Shown: piece by piece, positions 49,701 through 60,900 of the stretch
Layout: the number at the start of each line of letters is the position of its first letter
How positions within the stretch are numbered: the first letter of the stretch is position 1
Source: Galaxea fascicularis
Taxonomy: Eukaryota > Cnidaria > Anthozoa > Scleractinia > Euphylliidae
Reading direction: 5' to 3'
NCBI GenBank assembly: GCA_948470475.1
Contig: OX419344.1
Location: forward strand, 24,854,225-24,918,224
DNA: 64,000 bases
Notes under the pieces: model-generated
Told to the model about the DNA's origin: nothing
Databases searched by the model: none
The model's input: the letters and a program-made list of their open reading frames with translations, nothing else
Program-made: the position numbers and the translations under genes

Positions 49701-51060
49701 TCAAATTTTGACTGACCCAAATTAACAAAAGTACGCCCGTTGATTCAGACATTGAACTTAATTAGCCGTTCCACAGCCGTTCCTAATACAGTTGCAGGAA
49801 AAACCAATCAATATTGTTGGTGGTTTTTTAAATGTATACCAAATAATAATTTATGCATTAATCATAAAAATTACAAATTCCTCAATTGTGATTGGTCTAA
49901 AAAACTCCTATTTTCCACAAATTCATTTGCCAAGTTGTTATTGGACAGTTTGTTATCAGACAGTTTGTTATTGGACAGTTCAATAAGCCAATCACATTAA
50001 AGTGGTATTTTAAATCAACTAATCACATTCAAAGTTGCAGTTTAAATCAACCAATCACAACCTTAGTTTCAATCCCCATAGTAACGATATACAGACTTCT
50101 GAATTGGGACTTTCTTCAAAAGGAAGAATTGTTTTCCCTTGAACAATGACAGTGTTTTAGAAGATAGTAGTGATTTTGTTTGTCCTATGGCACAAATGTT
50201 TATGCCAACAAACCAGACAAGTTTTTTCTTCTTTTCTCTGAAATTGTAATTTTTATGATTAATTGGTAAATTTTATAAGACTTTGTGTTGTCCAATTTGG
50301 TCTGTAATCATACTTGTGATAAACAAATTGGACTCCCGCTGCGCAGTTGTCCGATTTTGTTATCACTCATAATTATGATTACGGACCGAATTGGACTCCA
50401 CTCAGTCCTATTACCATTACTAAGTTTGGCACATGAAAAGTTGCCTGAATCAAGGCTGTTCCAATGTCAAAATTCCTAGCCAAGCCAGGTGAAAAGAGCG
50501 CTTGAGCCATTCCAAATTAAAATAGCCGTTCCTAACTGATTCAGACGCCAAACTTTTCATGTACTTAATTCTATGAATTAGGTTCGGCTCATGAAAAGGA
50601 CGGTGTCTGAATCGGGCCTTAGTCAAACAACGTCTAATACACCAAGGGGAAAGTTGAGACTTTTTATTTTCAGCTGATGCCATTAAAATGCATTTTGGGC
50701 ATGTGAACGTGTTAAGTTAATACTCAAACACAGATGGCAATACTGGACACAAAATTCACAACTCAGTAAACATGATTATAAGGGTGATTGTAGTCCTGGG
50801 AATTGTTAGCTGAGCTGATACTGACAGTGTGAAATCTGAGTTCTTCAGGTCACCTGGCTCCAGGTGGTCAGGCTTTACCAATTTCATTTGAGACATCACT
50901 TGTTGAACCATTGACGAGACAAAAAAGTTAACATAATTGCATTTTTCATTTGTTCCAGATTGTCGATAAGTGCCTGTGTGATGGTGCTGATGAATTCTTG
51001 CAGATTCTCAGTCTGTGTTCAGTTATGATGCAGCAGTTCTGTCATGCTGGTCAAACATGA
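41527..51060 (+). CDS. RFC4: Replication factor C subunit 4 (RFC4), complete, 13 exons, 362 aa
   Basis: Exons: 41527-41645, 42452-42610, 42952-43012, 43783-43841, 44214-44283, 46090-46163, 46855-46975, 47123-47167, 48305-48385, 48498-48578, 49038-49082, 49425-49496, 50959-51060. Phases agree at all junctions and the total is 1,089 nt. Motifs in order: [18 protein letters not shown], Walker [22 protein letters not shown], Walker [10 protein letters not shown], the sensor/arginine-finger stretch [19 protein letters not shown] (SRC motif), then the RFC collar domain ([18 protein letters not shown]). Human RFC4 is 363 aa. RFC is the five-subunit AAA+ clamp loader that opens and loads PCNA at primer ends. 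Introns 3, 5, 10 and 12 hold mobile elements. AATAAA lies at 51224-51229. Confidence 0.97.
43085..43341. repeat. MITE family 'TTACCATTTACAC', copy 1, in RFC4 intron 3
   Basis: TTACCATTTACACGATAT at the left and CAGTGTAAATGGTAAGAACCCC at the right are inverted ends. The interior (GATGGCCCATAAATTCTGAA, CGTTCCAAATGGAATG) matches the copy at 63412-63666. Confidence 0.82.
43454..43775 (+). repeat. tRNA-derived SINE (family C) with (ATT)n tail, in RFC4 intron 3
   Basis: The tRNA-like head has A box (TGTGGTGAGAGCGCTGGCC) and B box (GGGTTCGATTCCCGCA). The body has TCTCTACTCTGCTCCGAGAG, GTTTTCCCCTTTTCTC and CAATTAGTAGAGCACTCG, then AATAAAGTTATTATT and about 19 TTA triplets. A second copy, minus strand, is at 54855-55193. 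The tail runs to within about 8 bp of the RFC4 exon 4 acceptor. Confidence 0.87.
44412..45446. mobile_element. About 1-kb non-autonomous element with arms made of 10-bp CGACCGATAG-like repeats, in RFC4 intron 5
   Basis: GGATCATGTGTA begins the left end and TACACATGATCC closes the right. Just inside both ends is GGTGGTCTCGGTCGATATAT or its reverse complement. The arms (44430-44680 and 45190-45425) are arrays of ACCGATAGTCG, ACCGATATATCG and ACCGATACTTG variants, inverted relative to each other. The centre (44690-45180) has no recognised coding sequence. Confidence 0.8.
47860..48165. repeat. Foldback region in RFC4 intron 8
   Basis: AATTAGACCCTTTGCCCGCAAGG pairs with the CCTTGAGGGTGAAGGGTCTAATT stretch, with GGGTCAATAGCCCAT / ATGGGCCATTGACC inside. 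ATCACCCAACTAGTTAG at about 47953 pairs with CTAGTTGGGTGAT at about 48115. These look like two nested inverted-repeat elements. Confidence 0.65.
48168..48230 (+). repeat. Dispersed repeat fragment shared with 6896-6960
   Basis: CTCATCACCTGTCTCCTGG and AGAAGAAGTTACATGCTAAT recur in the fragment near 6896. Confidence 0.5.
48710..48874. repeat. MITE with TAGCCTGGGA inverted ends, in RFC4 intron 10
   Basis: TAGCCTGGGATCAGGCTC pairs with GAGCCTGCTCCCAGGCTA. The arms continue through ACAGTAGGGTTAC and AAGAAGGAA / TTCCTTCTT. Confidence 0.8.
49659..50618. mobile_element. About 960-bp non-autonomous DNA transposon flanked by TTA, in RFC4 intron 12
   Basis: GGCCTGGTTCAGACGCCGTA at the left pairs with CGGTGTCTGAATCGGGCC at the right. 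The arms continue through CATGAGCCGAACCTAATT-like sequence. TTA directly flanks both ends (49656-49658, 50619-50621), the target size and type of PIF/Harbinger elements. The interior is AT-rich with no transposase found. Confidence 0.78.
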
Positions 51061-53291
51061 AGCACTTACAAAAGTAGGCCATGAGCAAGCTTTCTACTGC
51101 AAGCCGCCAGAGGATTTGGGATTTGGGTGTGTCACTCAGACCCAAGATGCATGAGACCTAATGGAGAGCTTGCTCACAGGCTATTGCAAGGGACATAAAT
51201 TTGAGTGGCATTAAAGTAATTGAAATAAAAATAATACTTTTAAGCTATGATGGCCTCAATGGTTTTACCCTCTGTAGTGTACAATGCTTATTTGAAATAC
51301 AGTAATATAATGGTGTTTCGAATAGCCTGAAATGTTAAGTTTCTCCTTTTTGTCTTTAAAAAATTACATGAATGAAACATTATTGATCTGTGATAATGTG
51401 AATGGTAAACTCTGTGTATTTATTGATCTTGCTTTTTCAAAATGCAGTAAGGAGTGTAACAAGCAGTTTCTCTCTTTAGCGTTCTGAATATATTTTCATG
51501 ATTTCTTGGAAATGAAGACTTCAGAAGTTGTGTACTCAACTGTCTTTGCCACGATATCAATACTTAATAAGAATCACATGATAGGGCATTGTTAGTGCAT
51601 CGATAAATCAATCTGCTTGTTTAGTGTGACAGTTTCATAAAAATAACTTTCACTCCCCTGCATCCCCTGCGGTACTCAAAATTGTTTTTTCAGCAGCTTT
51701 TTAGCAAATTATGGTGCGGAGGAAAAAAAACGTCGGGAGAGAAGGTTTTCAATTAAAAGGTCACAGCTTACATAAGCCGCTATTTCCAACCTCCTGATTA
51801 CGAAAAATGAACGGCGTTGGATATCTCCCCGCTTAATCAATGTACTCACAGGGCGCATTCTTTCAATTATTTTGTTTTTACAAGGTGATGAAGCCCTATT
51901 CTATTTGTCCCTTCATGTTGCACATCGAGGCGACTGAGAACGTCGAAACGCAGAAAAAGAGACAATGAAAGAACATCTAATAATAGGCAGGGGCAGTTAC
52001 ACAGAACATTCTCGTTAGGAGTTCCGTGTGATTTGTTTTGTTTAGTGTTCTTAACCAGGCAGATGTTTTTTCCAAGCCGTCCGTTAATCCCAGCCGCTTG
52101 AATCCAGTGGCGCTGTATGTAATATTGTTACTGAAACCGTTTAAAAGGTTCGATGTTTTAATTACCAATGGTTTCGCGACCTTCAGTGCGTGCCTTGCTA
52201 GAGTGGGGAATGATGGAGATGGTCGAAATTTTCAGGCTTTCCCGCGTGTTAGTTGTGATATTCTCTTGTATCGGCCCGGCCATGCAAACTGCAAACCACA
52301 GTTTCTATTCCACTGAAAGGTAATGACAAATTACGGTTCCAATTCTAGATGTTCACTGCATTATCATTTGAAGGATACTTCTTCTAGAACAAGAGTCGGG
52401 CATTCTATGACCAGAATTGTACTTCTGAATGTAAGAAAAAGAAAAACGAATGTTAGAAAAGGTGAGATGCGGTCATTGGGAAAAATGTGTCCGGCCGGTG
52501 AGTTGTTTGAATTTTGCATTTAGTGCACATTCATGGAACCCCACGGTACATTTTTTGTTAAAAATACCTTTTAATGTCTAATTTTCGCCGTCTTGCTCAA
52601 AACACGATTCCAAAACCTCATATTCTGCGGGGGAATGTAAAGCTTTATGCTGTTGGGAAAAAAGGGCTTGGGAAATCCAAGTGTTTATTAAACAAATGTC
52701 TTTCTGAATCACTTCAGACAGTATTGCTGTGGAGTATAGTTATAAAATTAAGGTCACTTGAGTTTCCATTCGATCTTATTCAGAAAATTAAATGTATTCT
52801 ATGAAATATTACAACTTTCTTCCTTTCTTCGGTCTTAACAGTTACTCAAATCTTGATAATTTATTTTGCAAAATTGAAGACATACATGTTGCAGTCGTTG
52901 CAATGTTGAACACGGGTGAACATTATCGATCATTGAAAGCGTCTCCGAAAAAACATAAAATACGTAAAATAAGCCGATATTTACTCAGACATGGTTCATA
53001 ATCAGTTTCAGCATTCGGTTATACGAGACTGAAGTTAATACAGATAACAGTATTCTAACAATCGCCAGGCCAAAAATAATTTGAAAATGGTTGTTTTCCT
53101 TTTGTGAGGAAATTGACTTATTACCTAGGTTGGCTACTGAACAGGTGCCATGACTTCGCGATTCAGCTATTTTTGTGCAATAAATTTTTTATCATCTGTA
53201 CGGCTGCTCTAATTGGTTGGTTATGAGTTTTTTTCGGATCATCCAAAGTAATTGGAATTTTGCCGACGTTCAACCGAGGGATCACGTGACA
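51061..53291. other. RFC4 3' flank and intergenic DNA
   Basis: The RFC4 3' UTR with AATAAA at 51224-51229 starts it. Short open frames (for example 52574-52804 and 52792-53001) have no recognised domain, splice support or family resemblance. No repeat structure was noted. Confidence 0.5.
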
Positions 53292-54879
53292 ATGGCATTT
53301 TCCCGCGCTTGCACGCCAGGCGTCAGTCGCGTTCTTCATGTTTCGCTTCTGTTTTCTTCTGTTGTCATTTCCTGTGAGCTCGAGGAAAAATGCTATATGT
53401 CTAAAGTTTCCGTTGGAAACGTCAAGGAAACATGAAGAGAATCGAGATATTGCAACTTGAAGGTATTTTTCAATCAGTTAGTTTAACACAAACTGAATTT
53501 AAGTTCGTACTGTAATTCAAGTTTATGCTGCCATACGTGTTTTAAAATATCAGGTTTTGTCAGCAACATATTCAGCTTTAATACGAAGGAAGAAAACTAA
53601 AGGAGACAGGGTTTATATTCATCGAACGAAGTTCTTGGGACATTCTCGCGAAATCTTTGCTCCGGTGTAGTGAGCTACTCAAGTGATGGAAAACAAGAAA
53701 ATTTTGACAATTCAAGCCTGCTAAGGCATGGCTTGGGCCAGATTCAGGAAAAATATACAAAGAACCATAACCTCCCACACATTTACCGAAAGAAAACTCA
53801 CAGTTTTATGCCTCATTCGGCTTAATGTTGCCAAAGCTTAAATCAAGTGACCTGCGATGACAGTTTGTTATAGAAATGGGGCGCCAAGATGGCAGACAAT
53901 GTCTATCAATAACGATGTTTTATGGTTGCTTGATTATCCTGTACGTAAATCTGTCCTGAATGGTTAACCTTAATTTGTAATCAAAGAATTAACAAAAAGA
54001 GGTCGCGCGTCTTTTGAAACATTATAACACTTTTTAAAAAAAAAATGAACTGTACCCCATTCAGGACAAATGTGTGGTCTATCTGATAAAGCAAAAAAGA
54101 TGTAACATCAAGTTCATTGTTCTAACGAATCTTTCTTGCCCCATTTCAAATAGCCTGAGTATCAGGCCCTATCGGGGAAGCGGGGACGAACGGAAGGAAG
54201 AGAACGGCCTGACACAAAGCCATTGATTCGCTTGTTTCTTCTTTCGCTTTCTCGCTCTTTTTGCCTTCCCCACCCTAGAAACGCCTGATACTCAGGCTAC
54301 ATTTCAAAGGTCTTTCTCAGCAACATTATGACGTCATTTAACACGTGACCATTATATTTATGCCTTAAGGATCTTAAAACTGCTACGATATGTTTGTTTT
54401 GAATTTCTGGTAGCTCTGGGAGTTCAAACAACACTGCTATTACAGAACGAGGAGTGACAATTCTAACAGGGCCTGTTTCGAGAGAAGAACAAAATTCTTC
54501 CGGGAATCTGGAGAATTTGCTAGGAATCGGGAGACTCGGGAATTTTTCGGGCCGCCACGAAGCTCTCGGAACGTCTCACAGGATTGGTTGAGAAAACAAT
54601 AAACAATAAACACACTGTAAACAAACAAAAAACACAATGCACCCTATCCCTGAAACAACAGAGCTTCGTGCCATGTGGGGCAAATGAAATGAGAGGTTCT
54701 AAAGAGCTTCGTGACAGCAGAATTTTTCTGGGATATATGACATAGGTCTGGGGCAATGTAGAAAAAAAGAGGAACATTGAACGAAATTTGTACTCAGTTC
54801 GATCGGTTGAAAGATCCGGAGGATCCTACAAATTTCCGGGAGGACTTAGAGTTAATATAATAATAACAACAACAACAAC

Positions 54880-54933
<54 letters not shown>

Positions 54934-57900
54934 TTTATTTAAGTTTCAAATCGTTCTAGCTGAACACGAGTGCTCTACTAATTGGGGAGACTGTAAATTA
55001 AATAAACTCTAAATTAAATCAAATGTTGGTTTTTGAGGAGAGGGGAAAACCGGAGTACCCGGAGAAAAACCTCTCGGAGTAGAGTAGAGAACCAACAAAA
55101 CTCAGTCCACTTATGACGCCGAGTCCGGGAATCGAACCCGGGACACATTGGTGGAAGGCGAGCGCTCTCACCACTTAGCTAACTCTGCTCCCCATGGTTA
55201 GTTACATCTAGTGTTGCTCAAATAGGGTTTGTTAGAGTTGTCACCCCCCTTATTATAGAGCCCGAATTTTAACTTCGCGGGGGTTCTTAACCTAGAATGA
55301 GTCATGCCTTAACATGCTTGAGAATATAGATTTTTAAGCCCATTTCAGTTGTCAACATCCAATGAAAAATATTTCACTCAGAGAATTCAGAAAGAACATC
55401 AGTAAGTTAAAGTACACAAAAGCAGATAGCCGCCGTTTAAGTTTTGCTAAAAATGGCTCCAAAATGCACGCGCGCTCCTCTACGAGTACAACTTGTGGAA
55501 GAATTAAATTATATTAAACGAAAAACAGTGCATTTTATCGTAAAGAAGGAATCAATCGATGTTTGGTGGCACTTTCAGCTAATCACTACTGTTTTTGCAG
55601 GACTGATAAGCTCTGGCACGCAAAGTGAATGTCACGGTTTGAAACTTGCACCAAAATGGTGATGTGATTGGCGGGTCGGGTCAATTGTATTTAACAAACC
55701 TAACTGGTTTTGCCATAAGTTTTTTTCAAAAAATAGAAAATATTTCAGTTCTGGCCTCTGCATTTAGCCTGTCATAATCTTTGCCGTACGCATTTAGGAC
55801 ACTTATTTTGGACGTACTAGCTTTTTTTGAGCTGTGGTTGAGCCATCTGGTTTTTGACCCCTCCATATTATACTGAACAGAGGCACTCTTTGATTTCAGT
55901 TCCGCAGACAATGCATCCTTGCAGAGAGTTAATAAAATGGCTCAGGTACTTGACGCCTTATTGAATAATTATGACAAACGCGTCAGGCCTAACGTGGGAG
56001 GTAAGACAGAAATCAAGCCTATGCAATAATTATATAAGCTCTATTCTTACCAACTTTACCCTTTTGTATGCCATCAGTACTGCTTGCAATGGTATCATCG
56101 CTTCCAGCCGCAACTCTAACACTAAGTGAACCAGTTTTAAATCTCAGTGGACATTTTCTTCGCTGGTTTCCGATATATTTGTTGTGCCGCGGTACAATTT
56201 GGGGAATTTAAACTTCAACTAAAACTTTAGTGGTCAATTATCTGCATTCTTAATCCTGGTTTTCACTAGCAACGTAAGCGTTTACGTCACCGTGAAAACG
56301 GGCCTGTTGCAAGCATAAGCTTAAGCTTGAGGTCGCTTGCGTTCTGTGAAAACTGAACAGGGCGTAAACACAAAGCAAGCTCTTATGCTCGTCCAATAAA
56401 AGTACCCACATACGACTCCACCCGAATTTTACTTGGAACAGCTACCAATTAGGAAAAAATCAAGTCTACAATGAATTTCTGGACTTTTTTGTCTCCACGT
56501 GTAGTGTTTACAATTTGGATTTATGTCTCTCCAAATGTCTGTTAGGTCTAAATTATCTTTGATTTCATGAACAGTTTTTTTTTTTTGGTTTGTTTTCCAG
56601 TTAGTGGAAGTGTTTCCGCCCTTTTTATCCTCTGTGGATCTAATCTAATACAAGTCTCCTCCCAAAATTATTTCTTCGCCTTGAAAGTCTAGAAGGTGGT
56701 CACGAAGATTTTCAAAAAAAAAAAGTGGATCGTCTTTATTTGACGCATAGATGTTAGCTATGGTCAGGACTGAATTGTTCAAATAATAATTTTAGGTTCA
56801 CCAGTGCAAGTCAATGCTAGCATACATGTCATGGCAACTGTGCCAATTAACGAGATTTCTATGGTAAGTTCATGCTATGTACATTATACCGATGAACTAA
56901 GTCACACTTTTGCCACCGCATTGCCATGATTGGGTCGCATTTTGACGTCATTACTAGAATGGGATCGCAATTTTTCGCGTCTGTCACATTGATGTCACAA
57001 AAAGTTGAAAACATTTAAAACAGTTCCAATAACTAAATTTAGGAACCCTACTTAAAAGCGGGAATCGATTGCTGTATTGTACTGCCGAGAGGGAAACGAG
57101 GACTTAAGACAGTTGACGTACCCTAAGATGGAATTTGTAATTGGTCACAGTTAGTGACCATAATAGGACAGAGGTCGCGGCGCATGCCCAGACAAAGCTG
57201 CGGACAGGGAACGAGGACTTAGACAGTTAACGTATGGAATTTGTAATTGGCCACAGTAAGTGACTATAATAAGCCATATTCGTATTCTCGGTATTGAACT
57301 GGATCTAGCATGAAGTGGAGGCTCTTCTGGGGGAGTACATTTACATATGAAAAGATTCCCCCGCAAGAGCCTCCACTTCATGCTAGATCCAGTTCAATAC
57401 CGAGAATACGAATATGGCCTTTTGGACAGAGGTCGCGGCGCATGCCCAAACGAAGCTACGGGACAAGTTATCCTCCACCCACCCCCTATTTCTCCAGCAC
57501 ATAGTAATTAAATAAACCATACAAGAGAATCTAATAGAGACATAGCTTTCTTTCAAGTTATGCTCTGTTTAAGTTTCATAGAAGTGATAAAACTAATGTA
57601 GCCCTTTCGGCTTGATGTTCTACGAATCCGAGTCAGTTCATTGAGACGCTGTTTTATCATTGCTCACCTGAATCTATCTTAAAATCCCCTAGGATTTTAC
57701 TGCCACCTTTTTCTTCCGTCAGTTTTGGAGAGATCACCGGCTGGCGTTTGGCAAATATCTGCAAGTTCCTAGTATCCAACCTGGTGGTCATTTCGTAGAT
57801 CAAATATGGCTTCCAGACACCTTCTTTGAGACAGATATGTCTGACCATAATGCACGACATGACTTTACGATCGAGATATCCTCTGATGGCACGGTCTTTT

Positions 57901-60900
57901 ACAGCTCAAGGTGAACTAACATTACGGATGAATACACCTACTAGTCCTTACAAGCTATTACCCTTCTGAAAGGTTAATTCTACGTGAAAGGGTAACACTG
58001 AGCAGTCATACATACCTAATTAATAGACTTATTTGAGTTATGGCCAACACAGCAACCTTGACTCAAGAAGTTCATTTCTATTTTGTGAAGCAAGCCCGTG
58101 AAGTTTCCCATTTTTGCAACACGGCCTCTATCAAATCCTGGGCCGTTCAGGCTCTTCACGGCTGATCTCAAAACCAGGCCTGATGCCTCACCCAATTTAT
58201 TTCCCATTCTGACCCGCTACAATTAGCCATTGTCTAAATGTAAAAAACGTTTTAACGAAAAATGTCCTTGCATTGAAACACATCTTCTACACTCTTTTTT
58301 TATTAGAACCTTTTTATAAAAACGTCGAGGCTAAGATTAACCCAAATTTTAAGAACGTGCTTAGAACAAGGCATAACCCAGGCTGAGTCAGTTAAGAACG
58401 TCTTTATTTTTCTCATTTATTTTTATAAATAAGTAGTATACTATGTACACATGAACTTTTCCTGCGTTTTCACCACAAAATCTGGTGACTTTATGTCGCT
58501 TTGTGAACCTCTTTATTCAATGCTTTTTGTAAAGCTAAATTTACCAGCAGTTGATTTGTGTACTTCTTACTTTTAACCTTACTTTCTCCTTCAGGAAGCG
58601 CGTGCGTTCTTACTGTCTCATGGATCTGCATAGATTCCCAATGGACGAGCAAATCTGTGAAATGTCGTTTGGAAGCTGTAAGAAAAGCCATACTTTAAAC
58701 TTTGTTAACATTGTAGATGTTTGACGCTGTGGATATTCTACATGTGTTCTTCCAGTAACATTTGTGACAGAAATAAAACTAATGAGAATAAGAATTTTTA
58801 TTTATTTTTTATTTTTCTCGGTCAGTACGCGCGCTGTGATTGGTCAATTTTGCGGGCCGTATTCTACTGTACGGCCCGCTAAATTTGAAAGTTTCCTTTC
58901 CCGCACTCCTGATTAACCTCACAAAGATATGATAAATATGTAAGTTACGGATCCTCGTTTTTCCCGTTGATTTATGGCCTGCGCGCTTCGCGCTTGAGCC
59001 ATAAGTGAATGGGAAAAAACTCGGTCCGTAACTTACAGTACGGACCTCGAACTCGGTTAGTAAGAGGTATATATTGTGCATGTTCCATAAGAACCTTCTC
59101 ACTTGCTCATTACTAACTTAGCAAATGTACAAACCATAATTAAAGCTGATCAAATGAATAAAATAAAATCAGCCATATTATTCTAACAAATACAATATTT
59201 TACATAAGGTTATTGAAACGTCTTGCCAAGTAGAAAGGTCAGTTAAAAGGTTTCGTGATTAAACACTGAAGCCTTTTTACAGCATTACCTGTCTTAGCAG
59301 CGCACAGGTGATTTCATCAGATCGACTGTGCTCATGAAAACACTGAGCGGTGACCTAAGGTGAATTATTCGAAGCTCCTAACATTAATCTTCAGTTTCAA
59401 AAGTATTCTTGCGTCACAAAGTTTTGCTCTTATGCTTTGTCTCGAGCAGATGGATACAGCAATAAAGACATTATTTACGCCTGGACTAACGCATTCACAC
59501 CTGTGACGTTATCTGACAGGCATACCATCCCACAATACACGTTGGTCGAGTGGAAAGTGCTTTCAAGGAACGAGCAGTATATAATAGGTAATGCTTAGAT
59601 TTTACCCACAGCTTCAAGGGAAAATAAAATAACGCCCCAGCAGTACTGAAAAACATATGACAATCGGTACATGAATGTTCAGTTATATCGTATATAAGGT
59701 TTCGTTGAGAATTAAAAGTCGGCTTAAACACTTATTTATTTATTTATTTCAACTTTATTTGCATACACAACTGAAGAATAAAAGTACAAATGCAAATAGG
59801 GTGCCAACAGGGAAGAACTTAATCCTCATATAAAGCTGACCCCCAGAATGTGAAGCTTGTGAAATGTGGCTTCGCGTAACAAGGATACCACACAAATTAA
59901 TGTGTTTAGGTAAGCCGAAAGCTTCACATTTTCATCCCTTGTTTTATTCGTGTGGGTTCTTGAGCCTGGGTATTAGCTATGCCATGCTGATGAGGCCTAA
60001 TAAGGCCGAAACAGCTGTCCATGGCTGCTAATGTTCAGGCTCAAACTTTATTTGGTAGATTTAAGGGAGGGGAAATGCCCGCTATCAAGTGGTCATAGTG
60101 CCCAATAAGTGGCTTTCAGCTTACCAAAACACATTAATTTGTGTGATATTCTTAAACACTTAAGGTACTTTAACCACACGTCGCACTTGGAAACCAGCTG
60201 CGGGCTGAATTAGGCTAGCGTGGGTAAATAAAGCTACTCTTCTGTTCTCTTCTATTATCCTATTTCATCTCGTATCTTATCTCTTTAGTTGACGTTCTTG
60301 AAGTGTAATTCCTTTCGACCTTTTTATCCTCCAATATGAGTCCGTTTTAAAATTTTGATGTTAGGTATTAGGTATGTTCTAATTTTTATTTCAATAATGT
60401 AATGTATTATATTTTGTGTCGTGATGCGCAGTCACTTGATATATAAGAACGAGAAGTTTCAGCGGCTTACTCTTCCTACATCATCTACACTGCTTCTTCT
60501 TCTTCACTGCTTGATCTATATGTTCAGTTCCAAATGTGGGTCCATATATCAGTGATATGTATTTAGGTTTCATCCGATGGATTTTCGAGATTTCCCACAT
60601 TTGTTTTCAGGGAACTTTACTGTCCTCGCTGTCTCGTTCAGATTGAAGCGCCATCTTGGTTTTTACGTCATCCAGGACTTCATCCCAACATTGCTAATTG
60701 TCATGCTCAGTTGGGTCGGCTTCTGGATCGACAACCATTGCGTACCTGCCCGAGTCTCTCTCGGGATCACTACTGTGCTTTCCATTACAACACTTTTCTT
60801 TGGCATTCAGGCTACTCTACCCAAAGTCGGTTACATAAAGGCGATCGATTATTACCTGCTGGGCAGCTTTTTTTTCGTGTTTGGTGCGTTGATTGAGTTT

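Noticed and set aside
52574..53001. Two adjacent open frames (76 and 69 codons)
   Set aside because: No family resemblance, no consistent splice signals, and composition like surrounding intergenic DNA.
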